Below, one piece after another: positions 29,750 through 39,200 of a stretch of DNA of 64,000 nucleotides (its first letter is position 1; every line of letters begins with the position of its first letter). The notes under the pieces are model-generated. The model saw nothing but the letters and a program-made list of their open reading frames with translations, ran no database searches and was not told where the DNA came from. Source of the DNA: Pseudomonas sp. S35 (lineage in GTDB: Bacteria; Pseudomonadota; Gammaproteobacteria; Pseudomonadales; Pseudomonadaceae); contig NZ_CP019431.1 in NCBI RefSeq assembly GCF_009866765.1, forward strand, positions 2,976,001 to 3,040,000, read 5' to 3'. Position numbers and translations under genes: made by a program.

Positions 29750-30411
29750 AAACCGATTGGAACGACATCCTGCAGTTGCTGCTCAACGCCACCGGTGAAA
29801 CCCTCTACATGGTATTGCTGGCCGGGCTGTTTACGCTGTTGATCGGCCTGCCCCTGGGGGTGTTGCTGTTCATCAGCCGGCGCGACGGCCTGCTGCCGTT
29901 GCCGCGCCTCAACCGGGCGCTGGGCGGGGTGATCAACCTGGGACGCTCATTGCCGTTCGTGGTGATGTTGATCGCGCTGATCCCGCTCACGCGGCTGATC
30001 GTCGGCACCACCTTGGGCAGCACTGCCGCGGTGGTGCCGATCACCATTGGTGCTTTTCCGTTCTTTGCGCGCATTGTCGAAACCGCCCTGGATGAAGTGG
30101 ACAAGGGCCGTATCGAAGCCATCGTGGCGATGGGTGGCGATATTCGCCATGTGATCCTCAAGGTGCTGCTGCCCGAAGCCTTGCCGGCGCTGGTGGCCGG
30201 GGTGACCTTGACCCTGGTGATGCTGATCGGTTTTTCGTCCATGGCCGGGGTGATCGGCGGTGGCGGGTTGGGCGATCTCGCTATCCGTTATGGCTACCAG
30301 CGCTTCAACAACCAGATCATGGTGGTGACGGTGATCGTGCTGGTGCTGCTGGTGCAGGGCGTACAAAGCCTGGGGGACCGTTGCGTGCGCTCCCTCGCCC
30401 ATCGCCGCTAA
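29746..30411 (+). CDS. MetI-like ABC transporter permease
   Basis: The membrane subunit of the importer, 221 residues with five to six helices, usual for MetI (217 in E. coli). It has the family sequence [13 protein letters not shown] and the EAA loop that contacts the ATPase ([20 protein letters not shown]). It is the last gene of the oxygenase–binding protein–ATPase–permease operon. Its stop overlaps the convergent MocR gene by four bases. Confidence 0.93.
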   Translation: MKTDWNDILQLLLNATGETLYMVLLAGLFTLLIGLPLGVLLFISRRDGLLPLPRLNRALGGVINLGRSLPFVVMLIALIPLTRLIVGTTLGSTAAVVPITIGAFPFFARIVETALDEVDKGRIEAIVAMGGDIRHVILKVLLPEALPALVAGVTLTLVMLIGFSSMAGVIGGGGLGDLAIRYGYQRFNNQIMVVTVIVLVLLVQGVQSLGDRCVRSLAHRR

Positions 30412-31820
30412 GGCGCGCGCCCGGCCTTGAGCAGCAAGGCCTCAAACACCCGCTGCACCCGCGGCTCATCCGTATGGGCCACGTTGAAGCGCATCGAATC
30501 GCGATGGGCCGGGTCGTAGCCAAACAGCGCGCCAGGCGCCAGCACCATGCTGCGTTTCAACGCCTCTTGGGCCAACAGTTCGCCGTTTACCCCCGGTGGC
30601 AGGCGCGCCCAGATAAACATCCCGCCTTCATAGGCCATCGGCAACTCACACCCGCAACGCTTGAGCCACTGCTCGACGCGCCCGCCGGCTTCCATCAGGC
30701 GTTGGACCATGCGCTTGCGGTGCTTGGCGTAGCTGCCCTCGCTGAGCATGCGGTAGACGATCTGCTCGAACAGCTCCGAGGTTACGCCGCCGCTCATCAA
30801 CTTCATGTTGGTCAGGTTGGCCGCCAGTTGCGGCGCGGCCACCACGAAGCTGACGCGGGTGTTGGCGCTGAGAATCTTGGAGAACCCCGACAGGTAAGTG
30901 ACCTGATCCAAACCGGCGACGGCCGCCAGGCGCGGTGGCGGGCTGGGGTGCAAGTCGCCGTAGAGGTCGTCTTCGACGATATGGCACTGGTACTGCTGGG
31001 TCAGTTGCAACAGCCGAAACGCCTGGCTGGGGCTGAAGGAATGGCCTGTAGGGTTATGCAGCACGCTGGTGGTCAGGTACAGGCTGGGGCGGTGTTCGGC
31101 CAATAGCTGTTCGAGGGCGACGAAATCGAAGCCATCCGAGCGGCGTTGGATCGTGACCACCTTGACCCCGTGCAGGGCCAGGTTGGCGTGGAAGTTGAAG
31201 TAGCACGGCGCGTCGAGCAGCACCGTGTCGCCGGGCCGGGCGAGCAGGCGCATCAACATGTCCAGGCCTTGCACGGTGTTGGGGGTGGTGATGATCTGCT
31301 CCACCGGCACCGACAAACCTTCGCCGTGCAGCTTCTGTTGCAGGGCCTGGCGCAACGGCAGTAAACCGGCCGGCGTGCCCAACCCCGCGATGCGCAGCGA
31401 CGGTGCGCGTACCACGCTGCGCATGGCCTGGCGGATGGCGTCGGCGTCCAGCCATTCTTCCGGCAGGTGGCCGCCGCCGGGGCGCAACTCGCCGCTGGCG
31501 GTGACCAAGGGGCGACGCAACACGCTGAGCAGGTCCTGGGGTAGCAGGTCGACCCAGGCCACCGAGGCCGGGCGTGCGCTGTCCATCGCCACAAAGTAGC
31601 CACGGCCCTGGCTGGACGTGAGCAGGTGGCGCCCGCGCAGGCGGTCCAGGGCTTCATTGAGGGTGAACTTGCTCACACCCAGGGTTTGGGTCAGTTCGCG
31701 CACTGATGGCAATTTGCTGCCAGGCGCCCATTCACCGTTCTCGATGGCCTGGCTGAACGCCTCGACGATCTGCTGCACCTTTGGCGTGCCGTCCACAAAG
31801 GCGATGGCGGATACAAACAT
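30408..31820 (-). CDS. MocR-type transcriptional regulator (GntR HTH–aminotransferase fusion)
   Basis: A 470-residue regulator. Residues ~10–75 are a GntR winged helix (KLPSVRELTQTLGVSKFTLNEAL). Residues ~110–470 are a fold-type I aminotransferase-like domain with the PLP lysine expected in the YLSGFSKILSANTRV segment. PLP or a PLP–amino acid adduct usually controls such proteins. It is convergent with the metI-like gene and divergent from the rubredoxin–TIM barrel–LysE operon. The paired CCGGTGA repeats in that gap suggest it controls that operon and itself. LysE exporters are common MocR targets. Confidence 0.92.
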   Translation of the reverse strand: MFVSAIAFVDGTPKVQQIVEAFSQAIENGEWAPGSKLPSVRELTQTLGVSKFTLNEALDRLRGRHLLTSSQGRGYFVAMDSARPASVAWVDLLPQDLLSVLRRPLVTASGELRPGGGHLPEEWLDADAIRQAMRSVVRAPSLRIAGLGTPAGLLPLRQALQQKLHGEGLSVPVEQIITTPNTVQGLDMLMRLLARPGDTVLLDAPCYFNFHANLALHGVKVVTIQRRSDGFDFVALEQLLAEHRPSLYLTTSVLHNPTGHSFSPSQAFRLLQLTQQYQCHIVEDDLYGDLHPSPPPRLAAVAGLDQVTYLSGFSKILSANTRVSFVVAAPQLAANLTNMKLMSGGVTSELFEQIVYRMLSEGSYAKHRKRMVQRLMEAGGRVEQWLKRCGCELPMAYEGGMFIWARLPPGVNGELLAQEALKRSMVLAPGALFGYDPAHRDSMRFNVAHTDEPRVQRVFEALLLKAGRAP

Positions 31821-31838
31821 AAACCTTCCTTGTGTTTG

Positions 31839-31857
31839 CCGGTGATTTTACCGGTGA
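31839..31857. promoter_or_regulatory. Candidate MocR site (CCGGTGA direct repeat)
   Basis: CCGGTGA-TTTTA-CCGGTGA is an exact direct repeat 19 bases upstream of the MocR start. Its inner CCGGT...ACCGG also forms an inverted repeat. Direct-repeat sites near the start are usual for MocR proteins. A second, looser repeat TTAGGC...TTAGGC follows at about 31860–31876. Confidence 0.55.
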
Positions 31858-31978
31858 AGTTAGGCCGGATTAGGCATTACTTTACCTGCCTTGTGCAATG
31901 CCAGTCCCCTAGACTGCGCGCCATCTCGCCTGGAAGCGGCGAACTTTCCTATACGCGAGCAATGGATTGTGCATTCTC

Positions 31979-32143
31979 ATGAAGACTTATATGTGTGCGC
32001 CCTGCGGATTTATGTATGTAGAAGAATTGGGCATTCCCGAGGACGGAATCCCGGCAGGCACCCCTTGGGAAGAGGTGCCAGAAGACTGGACATGCCCGGA
32101 TTGCGGCGTGACCAAGGCTGATTTCATGGCCATTGAACTGTAA
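31979..32143 (+). CDS. Rubredoxin
   Basis: A 54-residue one-iron electron carrier. Two CxxCG knuckles coordinate the iron (YMCAPCGF at residues 5–12 and WTCPDCGV at 37–44). The intervening GIPAGTPWEEVPEDW is the rubredoxin signature. The ribosome site is weak (a GGA about 13 bases upstream), yet the protein is complete and canonical. It is the first gene of an operon with a TIM-barrel protein 26 bases downstream. Rubredoxins usually feed oxygenases or peroxide reductases, so its presence here hints that redox chemistry is part of this pathway. Confidence 0.9.
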   Translation: MKTYMCAPCGFMYVEELGIPEDGIPAGTPWEEVPEDWTCPDCGVTKADFMAIEL

Positions 32144-32169
32144 CCCTCCATCACGAAAGGAATCGCTCC

Positions 32170-33039
32170 ATGGAAAGCAAACTGATCAACGCTAGCGTGC
32201 CGTTCTGTACCGGCGTAGCCCACCAGAAATACCTGGCCGCTGAAAAAGGCCTGCACACCGCCATCGAAGGCGGCTGCACCCACTGGTACATCGACGGCAG
32301 CCTGTTCGGCGAGATGGTCGATGACTGGACCGACGAGCGCATCGCCAGCCTGCAGGAGCAGATCGCGGCCACGGGTGTGAAACCGGTGTACCACGGCAAC
32401 TTCAAGGCGCCCTTGGGCAGTGATGTGGAAGCCTTTCGCGCAGCGGCCGTGGAGTACGTTAAAAAGGAAGTGGACATCGCCAGCCGCCTGGGTGCGCCGT
32501 TGATCATCCACGGTGGCTGCATCGTCGAGCCAAAAATGGTGCTGATGGCCAAGAAGGTCGCCCTGGAGCACTACCTCAAGTCGGTGCAGGAACTGGCGCG
32601 CTACGCCGAGGCCAAGGGCGTGGATATCTACCTGGAAAACCTGTCCAACTACGTCAACTATCGGCCGTTCCACTACATCTTTACCCATGAAGCGGAATAC
32701 GCCTTTGTGTTCGAGCGCCTGCAGGAACACCGCAATGTGTACTTCTTCCTCGACGCCGGCCACGCCAACATTGAAAACGGCCTGCCGGCCGAGGTGGTGC
32801 GCAAGTATCACCACCTGATCAAGGGCATTTCCTTCAGCAACAACAATGGCGTGCAGGACCAGCACTTCGGCATTCACGACGGCAATTGCGACTACGCCGA
32901 TGTGGTGCAGGCCATCGTTGAAACCAACTGGAAAGGCCTGGTGGCGTTCGAAACCCGCAACCAGACCGCCAAGGCCGCCCTCGGTGAACTGGCGGTGATG
33001 TATCGCGAATCCCTGACCACCGAGATCGCGGTGGCCTGA
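32170..33039 (+). CDS. Xylose-isomerase-like TIM barrel protein (AP endonuclease 2 superfamily)
   Basis: A 289-residue TIM barrel of the sugar-phosphate isomerase/epimerase superfamily. Likely metal ligands sit at strand ends: His in VYHGN, His in LIIHGGC, Glu in IYLENL, Asp and His in FFLDAGHAN, His in DQHFGIHDG, and Glu in AFETRN. The substrate cannot be named. It is translated from a good AAGGAA site and lies between rubredoxin and a LysE exporter. Some relatives of this fold are oxidative di-iron enzymes rather than isomerases, which would fit the rubredoxin neighbour. Confidence 0.8.
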   Translation: MESKLINASVPFCTGVAHQKYLAAEKGLHTAIEGGCTHWYIDGSLFGEMVDDWTDERIASLQEQIAATGVKPVYHGNFKAPLGSDVEAFRAAAVEYVKKEVDIASRLGAPLIIHGGCIVEPKMVLMAKKVALEHYLKSVQELARYAEAKGVDIYLENLSNYVNYRPFHYIFTHEAEYAFVFERLQEHRNVYFFLDAGHANIENGLPAEVVRKYHHLIKGISFSNNNGVQDQHFGIHDGNCDYADVVQAIVETNWKGLVAFETRNQTAKAALGELAVMYRESLTTEIAVA

Positions 33040-33109
33040 TGGATGCCGGGACGGGCGCTGGCGTGTCCGTCCTACGGTTGTCGTTTTTACTTATTCAAGG
33101 CCCAGGCCC

Positions 33110-33742
33110 ATGACCACTGCGTTAACGCTGTCTTCGTTTCTCTACTTCCTGCTGTTCTGCGCCACCATGACCTTTAGCCCTGGCCCCATGACCTTGCTGC
33201 TGCTGAGCCTGGGCCTGAAGGACGGCTTGCGCAGTTCGATCCCGGCGCAGATCGGCGCCAGCGTGTCGTACCTGATTTCGATCCTGATCTTTGCCGTCGG
33301 CTTCTCGGAACTGATCAAGGGCAACCTCGCCATCACCCAGGCCATCCAGTTTGTCGGCGTGGCCTATATCCTCTACCTGGCCTACAAGCAGTGGACCAGC
33401 AGCGGCGTGGCGATCGGCAAGGCCGGCGCCGTGGAAGGCTCGCGCAGCCTGTTCGGCAAAGGGCTGCTGACCGGGTTTTCCAACCCCAAGACCATCATCA
33501 TGTTCAGCGCCGTGTTCCCGCAGTTTGCCGGGGCAGGGCAGCACAGTTCGGCGGCAGATATCGCCATCCTCGGCGCGACCTTCCTGTTGCTGCAATTTGC
33601 CAGCGGCTGCCTGTATTGCTACTTCGGCCAGCGCATCAAGCACGTACTGGAAAACCCCAAGCGCCGCGTGTTGTTGCAGCGCGTCACTGCGGTGCTGTTG
33701 TTGGGTGTGGCGTTGATGCTGGCCCGGGGCTTTTCCCACTAA
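33110..33742 (+). CDS. LysE-family amino acid exporter
   Basis: A 210-residue inner-membrane protein with about six helices. The family signature TFSPGPMTLLLLSLGLKDG is near the N-terminus and GFSNPKTIIMF in the middle. LysE/RhtB members export amino acids or their derivatives. It is the third gene of the rubredoxin–TIM barrel operon, which suggests that the TIM-barrel product or substrate is a small amino-acid-like compound that is pumped out. Confidence 0.88.
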   Translation: MTTALTLSSFLYFLLFCATMTFSPGPMTLLLLSLGLKDGLRSSIPAQIGASVSYLISILIFAVGFSELIKGNLAITQAIQFVGVAYILYLAYKQWTSSGVAIGKAGAVEGSRSLFGKGLLTGFSNPKTIIMFSAVFPQFAGAGQHSSAADIAILGATFLLLQFASGCLYCYFGQRIKHVLENPKRRVLLQRVTAVLLLGVALMLARGFSH

Positions 33743-33847
33743 GCGCTTTGGATCGGGCATTTGGCGGGTGATGAGCTTATGAATGGTAGTGGCGAATTGC
33801 TGGCGCCCTGATAGACTCCAGGCATTCATCCAGGATTACATCCGACC

Positions 33848-34906
33848 ATGCCAGCCGACGGAGGAAAGGGACTTCCGCTCGCTACCCGCTTGTACAAATC
33901 CCGTACCTTGGGGCTGACGCTCGGTTTGGTATGCGTGGTGTTTGGCATGTACCCACTGGACCCACCGCTGTGGGTGTGGGCCTGGATGCTGATCAACGCG
34001 TTTGTCTGGCCGCACCTGGCGTTCCAACTGTCTTCGCGAACTGCAAACTCGCTGCGCAGCGAGCGCCGCAACTTGTTGTTCGATTCGTTCTGCGGCGGGT
34101 TCTGGGTCGGGGCCATGCACTTCAATCCGCTCCCTAGCGTGACCACCCTGTCGATGATGACCATGAACAACGTGGCCATCGGCGGCCCGCGCTTCATGTT
34201 GGCCGGGTGGGTGGCGCAGGCGCTGGGCATTGGCGCCTCGTTGTTGATCTTTACGCCAGCCTTCCTGGCCGTGACCACCCAGGCCCAACTCTATGCGTGC
34301 CTGCCGATCCTGATGCTGTATCCGCTGGCGCTGGGCTGGATCTGCTACCGCCAGGCGGTGACCCTGGCCCGGCACAAACGCGAATTGCTTGCCCTGAGCC
34401 GCACCGACAGCCTGACCGGTCTGCTCAATCATGGCGCGTGGAAAGACCACCTCGAAATCGAATTCCAACGCTGCCGCCGCGAACAACAGGGCGCCGCGAT
34501 TGCGCTTATCGACATCGACCACTTCAAGACCATCAACGACACCTACGGCCACGTCACGGGCGATATCGTTTTGCGCCAACTCGGTAAAATACTGCGCCAG
34601 AACCTGCGCGCCACCGACCTGGCCGGACGCTACGGCGGCGACGAGTTCTGCGTGATCCTGCCGGGGATGCCCCTCAACCGCGCCACGGAGGTGATGGACG
34701 CCTTGCGTGACCGCTTCAACGCGTTGGCCTACGCCCAGGACCCGGCCCTGCGCGCCAGCTTGAGCATCGGCCTGGCGCCGTATCAACCAGAACATGCTGA
34801 CTCTATCGGTTGGCTCAACGATGCCGACCTGGCGCTGTACGAAGCCAAGAGCAGTGGGCGCAACCGGGTGAGTGCGGTGCAGGGGAGTTGGTTACGGTCC
34901 GTTTAG
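33848..34906 (+). CDS. Diguanylate cyclase with MASE2 membrane sensor
   Basis: A 352-residue inner-membrane protein resembling AdrA/DgcC. Residues ~15–160 form a MASE2 domain (YPLDPPLWVWAWMLINAFVW, LLFDSFCGGFWVGAM). A GGDEF domain follows with an intact RYGGDEFCVILP active site. An RATD I-site lies five residues upstream. It should make cyclic di-GMP and probably promotes exopolysaccharide or biofilm formation. It stands alone as a transcription unit between the LysE operon and a carboxypeptidase gene. Confidence 0.92.
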   Translation: MPADGGKGLPLATRLYKSRTLGLTLGLVCVVFGMYPLDPPLWVWAWMLINAFVWPHLAFQLSSRTANSLRSERRNLLFDSFCGGFWVGAMHFNPLPSVTTLSMMTMNNVAIGGPRFMLAGWVAQALGIGASLLIFTPAFLAVTTQAQLYACLPILMLYPLALGWICYRQAVTLARHKRELLALSRTDSLTGLLNHGAWKDHLEIEFQRCRREQQGAAIALIDIDHFKTINDTYGHVTGDIVLRQLGKILRQNLRATDLAGRYGGDEFCVILPGMPLNRATEVMDALRDRFNALAYAQDPALRASLSIGLAPYQPEHADSIGWLNDADLALYEAKSSGRNRVSAVQGSWLRSV

Positions 34907-34954
34907 TGGGGTAGGGTGGGGCCGCCCCTCCCAACAAAAAACAAGGATCGGTTT

Positions 34955-36184
34955 ATGCTTTTCACCTTCCCCCGTACCCTCCTGGCCGCCACGCTGGCCT
35001 TGTCCTTCGCACTCCCGGCCTACAGCGCCGAACCCCACAAGCAGATCCAGGCGGATGCCGAACAGTACAAGGCCGAGGCGCTGAAACTGCTGGAGCGCTT
35101 GGTGAACATCGACTCGGGCTCCGGCTACGGGCCCGGCTTGACCCAGGTTAGTGACATCGCCGTCGATGAACTCAAGCAACTGGGCTTCAGCATCCAACGG
35201 GTGCCGGATGCGGCCGCCAACAGCAGCCATGTGATCGCCACCCTCAAGGGCAGCGGCAAGGCCAAGATCTTGCTGATGGCCCATATGGACACCGTGTTCA
35301 AGGAAGGCTCCGCCGCCGAGCGCCCGTTCCACATCAAGGACGGCCGCGCCTATGGCCCAGGCGTGATGGATGACAAGGGCGGCATCGTCGCCGGTATCTA
35401 CGCACTCAAAGTCCTCAAAAACCAAGGCTTCAAGGATTATGCGCAGATCACCTTCCTGCTCGACGCCAGCGAAGAAACCGGCTCCGACATCGCCTCCGAC
35501 CTGATCCGCACCACCGCCAAGGCCCACGACGTGACGCTGAACCTTGAGCCAGGGCGCCCAGCCGACGGCCTGGTGGTCTGGCGCAAAGGCAGCGCCACCG
35601 CCGTGGTCGAAGTCAAAGGTAAAGCCGCCCACGCCGGCGTCGCCCCGGAACTGGGCCGCAACGCCGCCATGGAAGCCGCGCACCAGATCCTGCAACTGGG
35701 CAAGTTGGGCGATGAAGAGAAGAAAACCACCATCAACTTCACCGTGATCAACGCCGGCGACCGCACCAACGTGATTCCTGACCAAGCCACCGCCAAGGCG
35801 GATGTGCGCGCGGCACTGCCGGAGGAGTTCGATCGGATCGAGAAAGACCTGGTGCGGGTTTCCGCGAACAAACTGATCCCGGAAACCGAAGTGACCACCA
35901 CCCTCAAACGCGGCCTGCCGCCGATGCCGCAAACGGCGGAGTCGGACAAATTGGTGGCGATTGCCCAGGGGATTTATGGCGAGTTGGGTAAGACATTGAC
36001 CATTGAAGGCAGCGGTGGGGCGGCGGATGCGAGCTTATCGGCCGGGGTGGGCACACCGACCTTGGATGGGTTTGGGATTGTGGGCGGCAATATCCATACG
36101 GCGCAGGAGTATGCGCAGGTGGAGAGTGTCGCGCCTCGGGTCTACTTGCTGAGTCGGATGATCATGGAGCTGTCGAAGCGGTGA
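34955..36184 (+). CDS. Exported M20-family metallopeptidase, glutamate carboxypeptidase (CPG2)-like
   Basis: A 409-residue zinc hydrolase with a Sec signal peptide (ATLALSFALPAYSAEP). The di-zinc ligands of the family are visible: His in LLMAHMDTVF, Asp in GPGVMDDKGG, Glu-Glu in DASEETGS, Asp/Glu in NLEPGRP, and a C-terminal His in GGNIHTAQEY. Length and exported state match Pseudomonas carboxypeptidase G2, which cleaves C-terminal glutamate from folates and related N-acyl glutamates. I chose the ATG at 34955, which follows AAGGA and starts the signal peptide cleanly. A strong terminator follows the stop. Confidence 0.88.
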   Translation: MLFTFPRTLLAATLALSFALPAYSAEPHKQIQADAEQYKAEALKLLERLVNIDSGSGYGPGLTQVSDIAVDELKQLGFSIQRVPDAAANSSHVIATLKGSGKAKILLMAHMDTVFKEGSAAERPFHIKDGRAYGPGVMDDKGGIVAGIYALKVLKNQGFKDYAQITFLLDASEETGSDIASDLIRTTAKAHDVTLNLEPGRPADGLVVWRKGSATAVVEVKGKAAHAGVAPELGRNAAMEAAHQILQLGKLGDEEKKTTINFTVINAGDRTNVIPDQATAKADVRAALPEEFDRIEKDLVRVSANKLIPETEVTTTLKRGLPPMPQTAESDKLVAIAQGIYGELGKTLTIEGSGGAADASLSAGVGTPTLDGFGIVGGNIHTAQEYAQVESVAPRVYLLSRMIMELSKR

Positions 36185-36188
36185 TTGG

Positions 36189-36224
36189 CAGGCTCACTCA
36201 TGCACCATGAGTGAGCCTGTTTTT
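36189..36224 (+). terminator. Rho-independent terminator after the M20 peptidase gene
   Basis: CAGGCTCACTCAT and ATGAGTGAGCCTG are perfect 13-base complements around GCACC. TTTTTC follows immediately on the plus strand. It ends the peptidase transcript before the convergent RND gene. Confidence 0.93.
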
Positions 36225-36292
36225 CTGGCCGATGCTTGTTATGTCGCTTTGCAGCTCGACGTATTGGCCTGGCACGCGTCGTGGGCTGCAGC

Positions 36293-39200
36293 TTATCCGG
36301 CGCTTGCGTGGGAAGGTTCAACAACCTTCGTCTTCTGCCGCCCCAGCACCAAACTGCACAGCGCCGGCAAGAACAACAGCGTCAACAGCGTGCCCACCAG
36401 CACCCCTCCGATCAGCACGTAGGCCAGGGACGACCAGAACACCGACAACGTCAGCGGAATAAACGCCAGCGCCGCTGCCAGCGCGGTCAAGATCACCGGC
36501 CTGGCGCGCCGCACCGTGGCTTCGACGATGGCCTCGCGTATCGCCATGCCGTGCTCCTGGTTCTGGCGGATCTGGTCGGTAAAGATCAGCGTGTTGCGCA
36601 TCAGAATGCCGCCGATGCCGATCAGCCCCAATATCGCGTTGAAGCCGAACGGCTGGTTGAACAGCAGCAGCGTCGGCACCGCACCGATCAAGCCCAAGGG
36701 CGCGGTGGCAAACACCATGAACATCACCCCGAAGGAGCGCACCTGGAACATGATCACCGTGAGCGTCAGCAGGATCATGATCGGGAACAGCGCGGCCAGG
36801 GCGACGTTGGCCTTGGCGCTTTCTTCCACCGGGCCGCCGATGTCGATCCGGTAGCCGACGGGCAGCTTGGCGATCAGCGGTTGCAGGTCTTTGTACACGG
36901 CCATTTCCACGTCCGGCGGTTGGACGCCGTCGATGATATCGGCGCGCACTTCCACGGTGCTTGCCCGGTTACGACGCTTGAGGATCGGTTCTTCCATCAC
37001 CGCCTGGAAATGCCCGACCTGGGCCAGGGGCACCGACGTGCCGGCGCTGTTGGTCAGGGTCATGTTGTTGAGGTTGCCCAGGTTCTCGCGCTGGTTGCCC
37101 TGGGCCCGGGCCACCACGGATACCGTGCGGTTGCCTTCGCGCACCTCGGTAATCGGGTTGCCACTGAGCAGGGCGTTGAGCTGGGATTTGACCTCGTTGG
37201 GCGTGAAGCCCAGCAGGCGCAGGCGGTCCTGGTCGAGCACCAGGCGGTAACCGCTGGTGCGCTCGCCCCAATCAAGGAAGGCGTCCTTGGTCAGCGCGTT
37301 GGCGGCGACGACTGTGCGCACGTCTTCGGACAGGCCGCGCAGCACCTCCAGATTCGGGCCGGACACACGGAACACCACCGGGAAGGGCACCGGCGGACCG
37401 AATAGCAATTGCGTGACGCGCACCCGCGCCGCCGGGAATTCGCCCGCCGCGATACGCTCACGCATGCGCAGCTTCAGCGCGTCGCGGGCATGGGCATTCG
37501 GGGTTTGCACGATCAGTTTGGCGAACGCCGGGTCCGGCAGTTCAGGGTTCAGCGACAGGAAAAAACGTGGCGCGCCGCCGCCCACATAGGTGTCGACCAT
37601 GCTCGTCTGGGGTTCTTGCAGCAGCGCCTTTTCCAGTTGCGCCGCCACCGCCTCAGTGCTTTTGAAGGCGCTGCCGGGCGGCATATACACCTCCAGAATC
37701 AGCTCGGAGCGGTCGGAATCGGGAAAGAACTGCTTCTTCACCACCCCCATGCCCAGCCCGCACAGCACAAATGCAGCCACTACCAGCCCCGTCACCAGCC
37801 AGCGCCTGCGCACACAGAGTTCCACCACGGTGCGCAGTTTCTGGTAGTGGCGGCCGGCGTAGATGGCGTCGTGGCCACCGGGTACCGGTTTGATGTTCGG
37901 CAGCAGCTTGACGCCCAGGTACGGGGTGAACACCACCGCCACCAACCACGACGAGATCAACGCGAAGCCGACGATCCAGAAGATATTGCCGGCGTATTCC
38001 CCAGCGCCCGAGCGTGCAAAGCCCACCGGCAGGAAACCGATGATGGTCACCAGGGTGCCGGTCAGCATCGGCGCGGCGGTGGAACTCCAGGCGTAGGTGG
38101 CGGCGTGAATGCGGTCAAACCCCTCTTCGAGTTTGACCACCATCATCTCGATGGCGATGATCGCGTCGTCCACCAGCAGGCCAAGGGAGATGATCAACGC
38201 GCCGAGGGTAACGCGGTCGAATTCACGCCCGGTGACCAGCATGATCACGAACACCACGGACAGCGTCAGCGGCACCGCAGCGGCCACCACCAGGCCCACG
38301 CGAAAACCCAATGCCAACAGGCTGATGATCATCACCACCGCCAAGGCAACGAAGAATTTCAGCATGAATTCATTCACCGCCAGGCTGATGTTTTTTGCCT
38401 GGTCGGAGACCTTGGCGAAATTCACCCCCAGCGGCAGGTCGGCGTGGATCCGCGCTTCCTCGGCCTTGAGGCGCTTGTCCAGTTCCAGGCCGTTCCAGTG
38501 TTTCTCCATGATCACCCCGAGCATCAGCGCCGGGTCGCCCTGATGGCGGATGCGGTAGCTGGGCGGGTCTTCATAACCGCGGCTGACGGTCGCCACATCG
38601 GCAATGCGCAGCAACCGGCCATTGCCTTCCAGCGGTACGTTTTCGATCAGCGCCAGGCTGTCGAAGGCCCCGTCGATACGGATATAGGCACGGGCACCGG
38701 CGGTTTCCACAAAGCCTGACGGTGCCACCGCGTTTTGTGCGGCAAGGGCGGCGAAGATCTGCTCGGGCTTGATGCCCAGGGTCGCCAGGCGCTCATAGGA
38801 AAACTCGACAAAAATCCGCTGGGGCTGTTCGCCGAGGATATTGACCTTCTTCACCCCCGGCAGATTGAGGAAGCCCTGGCGCAGTTCCTCGGCCATCTGC
38901 ACCTGCTGGCGATGGGGCATGTGCTCGGCTTCCAAGGCGTACAACGCAAAGTACACATCTGAATATTCATCGTTGAAGAACGGCCCGATCACCCCGTTGG
39001 GCAGCCTCGACGCTTCATCGCTGAGCTTTTTGCGGGTCTGGTAGAACAGGTCCTGGATCTCGCTGGGGCGGGTGGACTCCAGAAACGTCATGCGCATCGA
39101 CACAAAACCCGGCTGGGCGATGGTCTCGACGCGGTCGTAGTAGTCCAACTCCTGCAGGCGTTTTTCCAGGCGATCGGCGATTTGCTCCTGCATTTCCTGG

